From NCBI RefSeq assembly GCF_051020975.1, contig NC_135032.1, positions 4,154,001 through 4,218,000 of the forward strand: a stretch of DNA of 64,000 bases. The letters are read 5' to 3'. Below, one piece after another: positions 9,701 through 23,800 of the stretch. The notes under the pieces are model-generated. The model did not search any database. It was not told the DNA's origin and worked only from the letters and a program-made list of their open reading frames with translations. The DNA is from Osmia lignaria lignaria (taxonomy: Eukaryota; Arthropoda; Insecta; Hymenoptera; Megachilidae). The number at the start of each line of letters is the position of its first letter. Position 1 is the first letter of the stretch. Both the position numbers and the translations under genes were made by a program.

Positions 9701-10818
9701 GTGCGGCTTCGGAACTTTTAAATATCTTGATATATCTCGAGAACTACGCATCTGATCAAAAAATATCATAGAACATAAAAAGTAGGAAACTTAATTCTCT
9801 ACAAAAAAGGTCTCTTAACATTTTGCCATAGCTCGCTTCGTTTCCGAGATATTTGCAGATTTATCTCAAGGGAAGGGGCCTGACGGACATATTTCGAGAT
9901 ATTTCTTCTTCTTGTTGTTCTTCTTCTGCACAGCTGAGCTGGAAGTGGCATTTGCGGCTCGCACTAGTGCAGAGTTATCTCAAAGAAAGGGGCCACGGTG
10001 TTTCTGTATCTCTATTATGTTGGTGCGGCTTCGGAACTTTTAAATATCTCGATATATCTCGAAAACTACGCTTCTGATCAAAAAATATCATAGAACATAA
10101 ATTGTAGGAAACATAATTCTCTACAAAAAAGGTCTCTTAACATTTTGCCATAGCTCGCTTCGTTTCCGAGATATTTGCAGATATATCTCAAGGGAAGGGG
10201 CCTGACGGACATATTTCGAGATATTTCTTCTTCTTGTTGTTCTTCTTCTGCACAGCTAAGCTGGAAGTGGCATTTACAGCTCGCAATAGTGCAGAGTTAT
10301 CTCAAAGAAAGGGGCCACGGTGTTTCTGTATCTCTATTATGTTGGTGCGGCTTCGGAACTTTTAAATATCTTGATATATCTCGAGAACTACGCGTCTGAT
10401 CAAAAAATATCATAGAACATGAAAAGTAGGAAACTTAATTCTCTACAAAAAAGGTCTCTTAACATTTCGCCATAGCTCGCTTCGTTTCCGAGATATTTGC
10501 AGATATATCTCAAGGGAAGGGGCCTGACGGACATATTTCGAGATATTTCTTCTTCTTGTTGTTCTTCTTCTGCACAGCTAAGCTGGAAGTGGCATTTGCG
10601 GCTCGCACTAGTGCACAGTTATCTCAAAGAAAGGGGCCACGGTGTTTCTGTATCTCTATTATGTTGGTGCGTCTTCGGAACTTTTAAATATCTCGATATA
10701 TCTCGAAAACTACGCTTCTGATCAAAAAATATCATAGAACATAAATTGTAGGAAACATAATTCTCTACAAAAAACGTCTCTTAACATTTTGCCATAGCTC
10801 GCTTCGTTTCCGAGATAT

Positions 10819-11139
10819 TTGCAGATATATCTCAAGGGAAGGGGCCTGACGGACATATTTCGAGATATTTCTTCTTCTTGTTGTTCTTCTTCTGCACAGC
10901 TAAGCTGGAAGTGGCATTTGCGGCTCGCACTGGTGCACAGTTATCTCAAAGAAAGGGGCCACGGTGTTTCTGTATCTCTATTATGTTGGTGCGTCTTCGG
11001 AACTTTTAAATATCTCGATATATCTCGAAAACTACGCTTCTGATCAAAAAATATCATAGAACATAAATTGTAGGAAACATAATTCTCTCCAAAAACGTCT
11101 CTTAACATTTTGCCATAGCTCGCTTCGTTTCCGAAATAT
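10819..11139 (+). repeat. First of seven 321 bp units with a shortened A tract
   Basis: The linker reads CTCCAAAAACG (11087-11097) instead of CTACAAAAAACG: one base lost from the A tract plus an A-to-C change. The same allele ends the units that start at 10819, 15004, 16613, 17578, 23373, 33354 and 40115. In six of the seven cases the next unit is the CAGATTCAGCTCAAAGG type; the exception is 17899. The shared two-step allele indicates one origin followed by copying. Confidence 0.9.
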
Positions 11140-11399
11140 TTGCAGATTCAGCTCAAAGGAACTGGCCTGACGGACATATTTCGAGATATTTCTTCTTCTT
11201 GTTGTTCTTCTTCTGCACAGCTAAGCTGGAAGTGGCATTTGCAGCTCGCACTAGTGCAGAGTTATCTCACCGAAATGGGCCACGGTGTTTCTGTATCTCT
11301 ATTATGTTGGTGCGGCTTCGGAACTTTTAAATATCTCGATATATCTCGAAAACTACGCTTCTGATCAAAAAATATCATAGAACATAAATTGTAGGAAAC

Positions 11400-13196
11400 A
11401 TAATTCTCTACAAAAAAGGTCTCTTAACATTTTGCCATAGCTCGCTTCGTTTCCGAGATATTTGCAGATTTATCTCCAGGGAAGGGGCCTGACGGACATA
11501 TTTCGAGATATTTCTTCTTCTTGTTGTTCTTCTTCTGCACAGCTAAGCTGGAAGTGGCATTTGCAGCTCGCACTAGTGCAGAGTTATCTCACCGAAATGG
11601 GCCACGGTGTTTCTGTATCTCTATTATGTTGGTGCGGCTTCGGAACTTTTAAATATCTCGATATATCTCGAAAACTACGCTTCTGATCAAAAAATATCAT
11701 AGAACATAAATTGTAGGAAACATAATTCTCTACAAAAAAGGTCTCTCAACATTTTGCCATAGCTCGCTTGGTTTCCGAGATATTTGCAGATTTATCTCAA
11801 GGGAAGGGGCCTGAGGGACATATTTCGAGATATTTCTTCTTCTTGTTGTTCTTCTTCTGCACAGCTAAGCTGGAAGTGGCATTTACAGCTCGCAATAGTG
11901 CAGAGTTATCTCAAAGAAAGGGGCCACGGTGTTTCTGTATCTCTATTATGTTGGTGCGGCTTCGGAACTTTTAAATATCTCGATATATCTCGAAAACTAC
12001 GCTTCTGATCAAAAAATATCATAGAACATAAATTGTAGGAAACATAATTCTCTACAAAAAAGGTCTCTTAACATTTTGCCATAGCTCGCTTCGTTTCCGA
12101 GATATTTGCAGATTTATCTCAAGGGAAGGGGCCTGACGGACATATTTCGAGATATTTCTTCTTCTTGTTGTTCTTCTTCTGCACAGCTAAGCTGGAAGTG
12201 GCATTTGCAGCTCGCACTAGTGCAGAGTTATCTCACCGAAATGGGCCACGGTGTTTCTGTATCTCTATTATGTTGGTGCGGCTTCGGAACTTTTAAATAT
12301 CTCGATATATCTCGAAAACTACGCTTCTGATCAAAAAATATCATAGAACATAAATTGTAGGAAACATAATTCTCTACAAAAAAGGTCTCTTAACATTTTG
12401 CCATAGCTCGCTTCGTTTCCGAGATATTTGCAGATTTATCTCCAGGGAAGGGGCCTGACGGACATATTTCGAGATATTTCTTCTTCTTGTTGTTCTTCTT
12501 CTGCACAGCTAAGCTGGAAGTGGCATTTGCAGCTCGCACTAGTGCAGAGTTATCTCACCGAAATGGGCCACGGTGTTTCTGTATCTCTATTATGTTGGTG
12601 CGGCTTCGGAACTTTTAAATATCTCGATATATCTCGAAAACTACGCTTCTGATCAAAAAATATCATAGAACATAAATTGTAGGAAACATAATTCTCTACA
12701 AAAAAGGTCTCTCAACATTTTGCCATAGCTCGCTTGGTTTCCGAGATATTTGCAGATTTATCTCAAGGGAAGGGGCCTGAGGGACATATTTCGAGATATT
12801 TCTTCTTCTTGTTGTTCTTCTTCTGCACAGCTAAGCTGGAAGTGGCATTTACAGCTCGCAATAGTGCAGAGTTATCTCAAAGAAAGGGGCCACGGTGTTT
12901 CTGTATCTCTATTATGTTGGTGCGGCTTCGGAACTTTTAAGTATCTCGATATATCTCGAAAACTACGCTTCTGATCAAAAAATATCATAGAACATAAATT
13001 GTAGGAAACATAATTCTCTACAAAAAAGGTCTCTTAACATTTTGCCATAGCTCGCTTCGTTTCCGAGATATTTGCAGATTTATCTCAAGGGAAGGGGCCT
13101 GACGGACATATTTCGAGATATTTCTTCTTCTTGTTGTTCTTCTTCTGCACAGCTAAGCTGGAAGTGGCATTTGCAGCTCGCACTAGTGCAGAGTTA
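11400..13196 (+). repeat. 3-unit (966 bp) tandem duplication
   Basis: The unit series at 11462 (CTCCAGGGAAGG plus CACCGAAATGGG), 11784 (GAGGGAC) and 12106 (CACCGAAATGGG) is repeated at 12428, 12750 and 13072. The marker ATCTCCAGGGAAGG in copy 1 of the 26 bp repeat is seen only in units 11462, 12428 and 15647. The third unit differs between copies: 12106 has CACCGAAATGGG while 13072 has CAAAGAAAGGGG. This marks where the copy ends, near 12230/13196. Confidence 0.8.
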
Positions 13197-15100
13197 TCTC
13201 AAAGAAAGGGGCCACGGTGTTTCTGTATCTCTATTATGTTGGTGCGGCTTCGGAACTTTTAAATATCTCGATATATCTCGAAAACTACGCTTCTGATCAA
13301 AAAATATCATAGAACATAAATTGTAGGAAACATAATTCTCTACAAAAAAGGTCTCTTAACATTTTGCGATAGCTCGCTTGGTTTCCGAGATATTTGCAGA
13401 TTTATCTCAAGGGAAGGGGCCTGACGGACATATTTCGAGATATTTCTTCTTCTTGTTGTTCTTCTTCTGCACAGCTAAGCTGGAAGTGGCATTTGCGGCT
13501 CGCACTAGTTCAGAGTTATCTCAAAGAAAGGGGCCACGGTGTTTCTGTATCCCTATTATGTTGGTGCGGCTTCGGAACTTTTAAATATCTTGATATATCT
13601 CGAGAACTACGCATCTGATCAAAAAATATCATAGAACATAAAAAGTAGGAAACTTAATTCTCTACAAAAAAGGTCTCTTAACATTTTGCCATAGCTCGCT
13701 TCGTTTCCGAGATATTTGCAGATTTATCTCAAGGGAAGGGGCCTGACGGATATATTTCGAGATATTTCTTCTTCTTGTTGTTCTTCTTCTGCACAGCTAA
13801 GCTGGAAGTGGCATTTGCAGCTCGCACTAGTGCAGAGTTATCTCACCGAAATGGGCCACGGTGTTTCTGTATCTCTATTATGTTGGTGCGGCTTCGGAAC
13901 TTTTAAATATCTCGATATATCTCGAAAACTACGCTTCTGATCAAAAAATATCATAGAACATAAATTGTAGGAAACATAATTCTCTACAAAAAAGGTCTCT
14001 CAACATTTTGCCATAGCTCGCTTGGTTTCCGAGATATTTGCAGATTTATCTCAAGGGAAGGGGCCTGAGGGACATATTTCGAGATATTTCTTCTTCTTGT
14101 TGTTCTTCTTCTGCACAGCTAAGCTGGAAGTGGCATTTACAGCTCGCAATAGTGCAGAGTTATCTCAAAGAAAGGGGCCACGGTGTTTCTGTATCTCTAT
14201 TATGTTGGTGCGGCTTCGGAACTTTTAAATATCTCGATATATCTCGAAAACTACGCTTCTGATCAAAAAATATCATAGAACATAAATTGTAGGAAACATA
14301 ATTCTCTACAAAAAAGGTCTCTTAACATTTTGCCATAGCTCGCTTCGTTTCCGAGATATTTGCAGATTTATCTCAAGGGAAGGGGCCTGACGGACATATT
14401 TCGAGATATTTCTTCTTCTTGTTGTTCTTCTTCTGCACAGCTAAGCTGGAAGTGGCATTTGCAGCTCGCACTAGTGCAGAGTTATCTCAAAGAAAGGGGC
14501 CACGGTGTTTCTGTATCTCTATTATGTTGGTGCGGCTTCGGAACTTTTAAATATCTCGATATATCTCGAAAACTACGCTTCTGATCAAAAAATATCATAG
14601 AACATAAATTGTAGGAAACATAATTCTCTACAAAAAAGGTCTCTTAACATTTTGCGATAGCTCGCTTGGTTTCCGAGATATTTGCAGATTTATCTCAAGG
14701 GAAGGGGCCTGACGGACATATTTCGAGATATTTCTTCTTCTTGTTGTTCTTCTTCTGCACAGCTAAGCTGGAAGTGGCATTTGCGGCTCGCACTAGTTCA
14801 GAGTTATCTCAAAGAAAGGGGCCACGGTGTTTCTGTATCCCTATTATGTTGGTGCGGCTTCGGAACTTTTAAATATCTTGATATATCTCGAGAACTACGC
14901 ATCTGATCAAAAAATATCATAGAACATAAAAAGTAGGAAACTTAATTCTCTACAAAAAAGGTCTCTTAACATTTTGCCATAGCTCGCTTCGTTTCCGAGA
15001 TATTTGCAGATTTATCTCAAGGGAAGGGGCCTGACGGATATATTTCGAGATATTTCTTCTTCTTGTTGTTCTTCTTCTGCACAGCTAAGCTGGAAGTGGC
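12750..15100 (+). repeat. 4-unit (1,288 bp) tandem duplication
   Basis: Units 12750, 13072, 13394 and the start of 13716 match 14038, 14360, 14682 and the start of 15004. Two private markers confirm this: CACTAGTTCAGAG (near 13503 and 14791), where all other units have CACTAGTGCAGAG, and GACGGATATATTTCG (near 13746 and 15034), where the rest have GACGGACATATTTCG. After about 13800/15090 the copies part: 13716 goes on with CACCGAAATGGG and 15004 with GCGGCTCGCACTAG. Confidence 0.85.
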
Positions 15101-15224
15101 ATTTGCGGCTCGCACTAGTGCAGAGTTATCTCAAAGAAAGGGGCCACGGTGTTTCTGTATCTCTATTATGTTGGTGCGGCTTCGGAACTTTTAAATATCT
15201 CGATATATCTCGAAAACTACGCTT

Positions 15225-16415
15225 CTGATCAAAAAATATCATAGAACATAAATTGTAGGAAACATAATTCTCTCCAAAAACGTCTCTTAACATTTTGCCA
15301 TAGCTCGCTTCGTTTCCGAAATATTTGCAGATTCAGCTCAAAGGAACTGGCCTGACGGACATATTTCGAGATATTTCTTCTTCTTGTTGTTCTTCTTCTG
15401 CACAGCTAAGCTGGAAGTGGCATTTGCAGCTCGCACTAGTGCAGAGTTATCTCACCGAAATGGGCCACGGTGTTTCTGTATCTCTATTATGTTGGTGCGG
15501 CTTCGGAACTTTTAAATATCTCGATATATCTCGAAAACTACGCTTCTGATCAAAAAATATCATAGAACATAAATTGTAGGAAACATAATTCTCTACAAAA
15601 AAGGTCTCTTAACATTTTGCCATAGCTCGCTTCGTTTCCGAGATATTTGCAGATTTATCTCCAGGGAAGGGGCCTGACGGACATATTTCGAGATATTTCT
15701 TCTTCTTGTTGTTCTTCTTCTGCACAGCTAAGCTGGAAGTGGCATTTGCAGCTCGCACTAGTGCAGAGTTATCTCACCGAAATGGGCCACGGTGTTTCTG
15801 TATCTCTATTATGTTGGTGCGGCTTCGGAACTTTTAAATATCTCGATATATCTCGAAAACTACGCTTCTGATCAAAAAATATCATAGAACATAAATTGTA
15901 GGAAACATAATTGTCTACAAAAAAGGTCTCTCAACATTTTGACATAGCTCGCTTGGTTTCCGAGATATTTGCAGATTTATCTCAAGGGAAGGGGCCTGAG
16001 GGACATATTTCGAGATATTTCTTCTTCTTGTTGTTCTTCTTCTGCACAGCTAAGCTGGAAGTGGCATTTACAGCTCGCAATAGTGCAGAGTTATCTCAAA
16101 GAAAGGGGCCACGGTGTTTCTGTATCTCTATTATGTTGGTGCGGCTTCGGAACTTTTAAATATCTCGATATATCTCGAAAACTACGCTTCTGATCAAAAA
16201 ATATCATAGAACATAAATTGTAGGAAACATAATTCTCTACAAAAAAGGTCTCTTAACATTTTGCCATAGCTCGCTTCGTTTCCGAGATATTTGCAGATTT
16301 ATCTCAAGGGAAGGGGCCTGACGGACATATTTCGAGATATTTCTTCTTCTTGTTGTTCTTCTTCTGCACAGCTAAGCTGGAAGTGGCATTTGCAGCTCGC
16401 ACTAGTGCAGAGTTA
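15225..16415 (+). repeat. Second copy of an 11.0-12.2 kb block, offset 4,185 bp (13 units)
   Basis: Units 15325, 15647 and 15969 repeat units 11140, 11462 and 11784, together with the upstream CTCCAAAAACG linker and the rare CCGAAATATTTGCAG start (near 11132 and 15317). The offset is 13 units less one base, because a 321 bp unit lies inside the interval. The later copy has gained changes near 15913 and 15942 (TTGTCTACAAAA, TTTTGACATAG) that the earlier one lacks. Confidence 0.8.
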
Positions 16416-17898
16416 TCTCAAAGAAAGGGGCCACGGTGTTTCTGTATCTCTATTATGTTGGTGCGGCTTCGGAACTTTTAAATATCTCGATATATCTCGA
16501 AAACTACGCTTCTGATCAAAAAATATCATAGAACATAAATTGTAGGAAACATAATTCTCTACAAAAAAGGTCTCTTAACATTTTGCCATAGCTCGCTTCG
16601 TTTCCGAGATATTTGCAGATATATCTCAAGGGAAGGGGCCTGACGGACATATTTCGAGATATTTCTTCTTCTTGTTGTTCTTCTTCTGCACAGCTAAGCT
16701 GGAAGTGGCATTTGCGGCTCGCACTGGTGCACAGTTATCTCAAAGAAAGGGGCCACGGTGTTTCTGTATCTCTATTATGTTGGTGCGTCTTCGGAACTTT
16801 TAAATATCTCGATATATCTCGAAAACTACGCTTCTGATCAAAAAATATCATAGAACATAAATTGTAGGAAACATAATTCTCTCCAAAAACGTCTCTTAAC
16901 ATTTTGCCATAGCTCGCTTCGTTTCCGAAATATTTGCAGATTCAGCTCAAAGGAACTGGCCTGACGGACATATTTCGAGATATTTCTTCTTCTTGTTGTT
17001 CTTCCTCTGCACAGCTAAGCTGGAAGTGGCATTTGCAGCTCGCAATAGTGCAGAGTTATCTCAAAGAAAGGGGCCACGGTGTTTCTGTATCTCTATTATG
17101 TTGGTGCGGCTTCGGAACTTTTAAATATCTTGATATATCTCGAGAACTACGCATCTGATCAAAAAATATCATAGAACATAAAAAGTAGGAAACTTAATTC
17201 TCTACAAAAAAGGTCTCTTAACATTTTGCCATAGCTCGCTTCGTTTCCGAGATATTTGCAGATTTATCTCAAGGGAAGGGGCCTGACGGACATATTTCGA
17301 GATATTTCTTCTTCTTGTTGTTCTTCTTCTGCACAGCTAAGCTGGAAGTGGCATTTGCAGCTCGCAATAGTGCAGAGTTATCTCAAAGAAAGGGGCCACG
17401 GTGTTTCTGTATCTCTATTATGTTGGTGCGGCTTCGGAACTTTTAAATATCTTGATATATCTCGAGAACTACGCGTCTGATCAAAAAATATCATAGAACA
17501 TAAAAAGTAGGAAACATAATTCTCTACAAACACGGTCTCTTAACATTTTGCCATAGCTCGCTTCGTTTCCGAGATATTTGCAGATATATCTCAAGGCAAG
17601 GGGCCTGACGGACATATTTCGAGATATTTCTTCTTCTTGTTGTTCTTCTTCTGCACAGCTAAGCTGGAAGTGGCATTTGCGGCTCGCACTGGTGCACAGT
17701 TATCTCAAAGAAAGGGGCCACGGTGTTTCTGTATCTCTATTATGTTGGTGCGTCTTCGGAACTTTTAAATATCTCGATATATCTCGAAAACTACGCTTCT
17801 GATCAAAAAATATCATAGAACATAAATTGTAGGAAACATAATTCTCTCCAAAAACGTCTCTTAACATTTTGCCATAGCTCGCTTCGTTTCCGAGATAT

Positions 17899-20800
17899 TT
17901 GCAGATTTATCTCAAGGGAAGGCGCCTGACGGACATATTTCGAGATATTTCTTCTTCTTGTTGTTCTTCTTCTGCACAGCTAAGCTGGAAGTGGCATTTG
18001 CAGCTCGCACTAGTGCAGAGTTATCTCAAAGAAAGGGGCCACGGTGTTTCTGTATCTCTATTATGTTGGTGCGGCTTCGGAACTTTTAAATATCTCGATA
18101 TATCTCGAAAACTACGCTTCTGATCAAAAAATATCGTAGAACATAAATTGTAGGAAACATAATTCTCTACAAAAAAGGTCTCTTAACATTTTGCGATAGC
18201 TCGCTTCGTTTCCGAGATATTTGCAGATTTATCTCAAGGGAAGGGGCCTGACGGACATATTTCGAGATATTTCTTCTTCTTGTTGTTCTTCTTCTGCACA
18301 GCTAAGCTGGAAGTGGCATTTGCGGCTCGCACTAGTGCAGAGTTATCTCAAAGAAAGGGGCCACGGTGTTTCTGTATCCCTATTATGTTGGTGCGGCTTC
18401 GGAACTTTTAAATATCTTGATATATCTCGAGAACTACGCATCTGATCAAAAAATATCATAGAACATAAAAAGTAGGAAACTTAATTCTCTACAAAAAAGG
18501 TCTCTTAACATTTTGCCATAGCTCGCTTCGTTTCCGAGATATTTGCAGATTTATCTCAAGGGAAGGGTCCTGACGGACATATTTCGAGATATTTCTTCTT
18601 CTTGTTGTTCTTCTTCTGCACAGCTAAGCTGGAAGTGGCATTTGCGGCTCGCACTAGTGCAGAGTTATCTCAAAGAAAGGGGCCACGGTGTTTCTGTATC
18701 TCTATTATGTTGGTGCGGCTTCGGAACTTTTAAATATCTCGATATATCTCGAAAACTACGCTTCTGATCAAAAAATATCATAGAACATAAATTGTAGGAA
18801 ACATAATTCTCTACAAAAAAGGTCTCTCAACATTTTGCCATAGCTCGCTTGGTTTCCGAGATATTTGCAGATTTATCTCAAGGGAAGGGGCCTGAGGGAC
18901 ATATTTCGAGATATTTCTTCTTCTTGTTGTTCTTCTTCTGCACAGCTAAGCTGGAAGTGGCATTTACAGCTCGCAATAGTGCAGAGTTATCTCAAAGAAA
19001 GGGGCCACGGTGTTTCTGTATCTCTATTATGTTGGTGCAGCTTCGGAACTTTTAAATATCTTGATATATCTCGAGAACTACGCATCTGATCAAAAAATAT
19101 CATAGAACATGAAAAGTAGGAAACTTAATTCTCTACAAAAAAGGTCTCTTAACATTTTGCCATAGCTCGCTTCGTTTCCGAGATATTTGCAGATTTATCT
19201 CAAGGGAAGGGGCCTGACGGACATATTTCGAGATATTTCTTCTTCTTGTTGTTCTTCTTCTGCACAGCTAAGCTGGAAGTGGCATTTGCAGCTCGCACTA
19301 GTGCAGAGTTATCTCAAAGAAAGGGGCCACGGTGTTTCTGTATCTCTATTATGTTGGTGCGGCTTCGGAACTTTTAAATATCTCGATATATCTCGAAAAC
19401 TACGCTTCTGATCAAAAAATATCGTAGAACATAAATAGTAGGAAACATAATTCTCTACAAAAAAGGTCTCTTAACATTTTGCGATAGCTCGCTTCGTCTC
19501 CGAGATATTTGCAGATTTATCTCAAGGGAAGGGGCCTGACGGACATATTTCGAGATATTTCTTCTTCTTGTTGTTCTTCTTCTGCACAGCTAAGCTGGAA
19601 GTGGCATTTGCGGCTCGCACTAGTGCAGAGTTATCTCAAAGAAAGGGGCCACGGTGTTTCTGTATCCCTATTATGTTGTTGCGGCTTCGGAACTTTTAAA
19701 TATCTTGATATATCTCGAGAACTACGCATCTGATCAAAAAATATCATAGAACATAAAAAGTAGGAAACTTAATTCTCTACAAAAACGGTCTCTTAACATT
19801 TTGCCATAGCTCGCTTCGTTTCCGAGATATTTGCAGATTTATCTCAAGGGAAGGGGCCTGACGGACATATTTCGAGATATTTCTTCTTCTTGTTGTTCTT
19901 CTTCTGCACAGCTAAGCTGGAAGTGGCATTTGCGGCTCGCACTAGTGCAGAGTTATCTCAAAGAAAGGGGCCACGGTGTTTCTGTATCTCTATTATGTTG
20001 GTGCGGCTTCGGAACTTTTAAATATCTCGATATATCTCGAAAACTACGCTTCTGATCAAAAAATATCATAGAACGTAAATTGTAGGAAATATTATTCTCT
20101 ACAAAAAAGGTCTCTTAACGTTTTGCCATAGCTCGCTTCGTTTCCGAGATATTTGCAGATTCATCTCAAGGGAAGGGGTCTGACGGACATATTTCGAGAT
20201 ATTTCTTCTTCTTGTTGTTCTTCTTCTGCACAGCTAAGCTCGAAGTGGCATTTGCAGCTCGCAATAGTGCAGAGTTATTTCAAAGAAAGAGGCCACGGTG
20301 TTTCTGTACCTCTATTATGTTGGTGCAGCTTCGGAACTTTTAAATATCTTGATATATCTCGAGAACTACGCATCTGATCAAAAAATATCATCGAACATAA
20401 AAAGTAGGAAACTTAATTCTCTACAAAAAAGGTCTCTTAACATTTTGCCATAGCTCGCTTCGTTTCCGAGATATTTGCAGATTTATCTCAAGGGAAGTGG
20501 CCTGACGGACATATTTCGAGATATTTCTTCTTCTTGTTGTTCTTCTTCTGCACAGCTAAGCTGGAAGTGGCATTTGCAGCTCGCAATAGTGCAGAGTTAT
20601 CTCACCGAAATGGGCCACGGTGTTTCTGTATCTCTATTATGTTGGTGCGGCTTCGGAACTTTTAAATATCTCGATATATCTCGAAAACTACGCTTCTGAT
20701 CAAAAAATATCATAGAACATAAATTGTAGGAAACATAATTCTCTACAAAAAAGGTCTCTTAACATTTTGCCATAGCTCGCTTCGTTTCCGAGATATTTGC

Positions 20801-23800
20801 AGATTTATCTCAGGGGAAGGGGCCTGACGGACATATTTCGAGATATTTCTTCTTCTTGTTGTTCTTCTTCTGCACAGCTAAGCTGGAAGTGGCATTTGCA
20901 GCGCGCAATAGTGCAGAGTTATCTCAAAGAAAGGGGCCACGGTGTTTCTGTATCTCTATTATGTTGGTGCGGCTTCGGAACTTTTAAATATCTTGATATA
21001 TCTCGAGAACTACGCATCTGATCAAAAAATATCATACTACATAAAAAGTAGGAAACTTAATTCTCTACAAGAAAGGTCTCTAAACATTTTGCCATACCTC
21101 GCTTCGTTTCCGAGATATTTGCAGATTTATCTCAAGGGAAGGGGCCTGACGGACATATTTCGAGATATTTCTTCTTCTTGTTGTTCTTCTTCTGCACAGC
21201 TGAGCTGGAAGTGGCATTTGCGGCTCGCAATAGTGCAGAGTTATCTCAAAGAAAGGGGCCACGGTGTTTCTGTATCTCTATTATGTTGGTGCGGCTTCGG
21301 AACTTTTAAATATCTCGATATATCTCGAAAACTACGCTTCTGATCAAAAAATATCATAGAACGTAAATTGTAGGAAACTTAATTCTCTACAAAAAAGGTC
21401 TCTTAACATTTTGCCATAGCTCGCTTCGTTTCCGAGATATTTGCAGATTTATCTCAAGGGAAGTGGCCTGACGGACATATTTCGAGATATTTCTTCTTCT
21501 TGTTGTTCTTCTTCTGCACAGCTAAGCTCGAAGTGGCATTTGCAGCTCGCACTAGTGCAGAGTTATCTCAAAGAAAGGGGCCACGGCGTTTCTGTATCTC
21601 TATTATGTTGGTGCGGCTTCGGAACTTTTAAATATCTCGATATATCTCGAAAACTACGCTTCTGATCAAAAAATATCGTAGAACATAAATTGTAGGAAAC
21701 ATAATTCTCTACAAAAAAGGTCTCTTAACATTTTGCAATAGCTCGCTTCGTTTCCGAGATATTTGCAGATTTATCTCAAGGGAAGGGGCCTGACGGACAT
21801 ATTTCGAGATATTTCTTCTTCTTGTTGTTCTTCTTCTGCACAGCTAAGCTGGAAGTGGCATTTGCGGCTCGCACTAGTGCAGAGTTATCTCAAAGAAAGG
21901 GGCCACGGTGTTTCTGTATCCCTATTATGTTGGTGCGGCTTCGGAACTTTTAAATATCTTGATATATCTCGAGAACTACGCATCTGATCAAAAAATATCA
22001 TAGAACATAAAAAGTAGGAAACTTAATTCTCTACAAAAAAGGTCTCTTAACATTTTGCCATAGCTCGCTTGGTTTCCGAGATATTTGCAGATTTATCTCA
22101 AGGGAAGGGGCCTGAGGGACATATTTCGAGATATTTCTTCTTCTTGTTGTTCTTCTTCTGCACAGCTAAGCTGGAAGTGGCATTTACAGCTCGCAATAGT
22201 GCAGAGTTATCTCAAAGAAAGGGGCCACGGTGTTTCTGTATCTCTATTATGTTGGTGCGGCTTCGGAACTTTTAAATATCTTGATATATATCGAGAACTG
22301 CGCATCTCATCAAAAAATATCATAGAACATGAAAAGTAGGAAACTTAATTCTCTACAAAAAAGGTCTCTTAACATTTTGCCATAGCTCGCTTCGTTTCCG
22401 AGATATTTGCAGATTTATCTCAAGGGAAGGGGCCTGACGGACATATTTCGAGATATTTCTTCTTCTTGTTGTTCTTCTTCTGCACAGCTAAGCTGGAAGT
22501 GGCATTTGCGGCTCGCACTAGTGCAGAGTTATCTCAAAGAAAGGGGCCACGGTGTTTCTGTATCCCTATTATGTTGGTGCGGCTTCGGAACTTTTAAATA
22601 TCTTGATATATCTCGAGAACTACGCATCTGATCAAAAAATATCATAGAACATAAAAAGTAGGAAACTTAATTCTCTACAAAAACGGTCTCTTAACATTTT
22701 GCCATAGCTCGCTTCGTTTCCGAGATATTTGCAGATTTATCTCAAGGGAAGGGGCCTGACGGACATATTTCGAGATATTTCTTCTTCTTGTTGTTCTTCT
22801 TCTGCACAGCTAAGCTGGAAGTGGCATTTGCAGCTCGCAATAGTGCAGAGTTATTTCAAAGAAAGAGGCCACGGTGTTTCTGTACCTCTATTATGTTGGT
22901 GCGTCTTCGGAACTTTTAAATATCTCGATATATCTCGAGAACTACGCATCTGATCAAAAAATATCATCGAACATAAAAAGTAGGAAACTTAATTCTCTAC
23001 AAAAAAGGTCTCTTAACATTTTGCCATAGCTCGCTTCGTTTCCGAGATATTTGCAGATTTATCTCAAGGGAAGTGGCCTGACGGACATATTTCGAGATAT
23101 TTCTTCTTCTTGTTGTTCTTCTTCTGCACAGCTAAGCTGGAAGTGGCATTTGCAGCTCGCAATAGTGCAGAGTTATCCCAAAGAAAGGGGCCACGGTGTT
23201 TCTGTATCTCTATTATGTTGGTGCGGCTTCGGAACTTTTAAATATCTTGATATATCTCGAGAACTACGCGTCTGATCAAAAAATATCATAGAACATAAAA
23301 AGTAGGAAACATAATTCTCTACAAACACGGTCTCTTAACATTTTGCCATAGCTCGCTTCGTTTCCGAGATATTTGCAGATATATCTCAAGGGAAGGGGCC
23401 TGACGGACATATTTCGAGATATTTCTTCTTCTTGTTGTTCTTCTTCTGCACAGCTAAGCTGGAAGTGGCATTTGCGGCTCGCACTGGTGCACAGTTATCT
23501 CAAAGAAAGGGGCCACGGTGTTTCTGTATCTCTATTATGTTGGTGCGTCTTCGGAACTTTTAAATATCTCGATATATCTCGAAAACTACGCTTCTGATCA
23601 AAAAATATCATAGAACATAAATTGTAGGAAACATAATTCTCTCCAAAAACGTCTCTTAACATTTTGCCATAGCTCGCTTCGTTTCCGAGATATTTGCAGA
23701 TTCAGCTCAAAGGAACTGGCCTGACGGACATATTTCGAGATATTTCTTCTTCTTGTTGTTCTTCCTCTGCACAGCTAAGCTGGAAGTGGCATTTGCAGCT

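Larger units (their letters stand above)
7599..17898 (+). repeat. Array domain II: B-dominated, with CACCGAAATGGG and GAGGGAC units
   Basis: Nearly all units here are haplotype B. Two markers define the domain: CTCACCGAAATGGGCC in place of CTCAAAGAAAGGGGCC (units at 7599, 8243, 8565, 11140, 11462, 12106, 12428, 13716, 15325, 15647), and GCCTGAGGGACAT with CGCTTGGTTTCC just upstream (8887, 11784, 12750, 14038, 15969). Their order repeats at several scales, giving nested 3-, 4- and 13-unit duplications. The CACCGAAATGGG type occurs only once more, in the unit at 20475, so it is strongly confined to this part of the array. Confidence 0.85.

Noticed and set aside
20942..21343. 133-codon open frame, the longest in the window
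   Set aside because: It arises from a single G-to-C change that removes the linker TAG in one unit, joining a shifted frame to the usual one. No other unit has it and nothing suggests expression.
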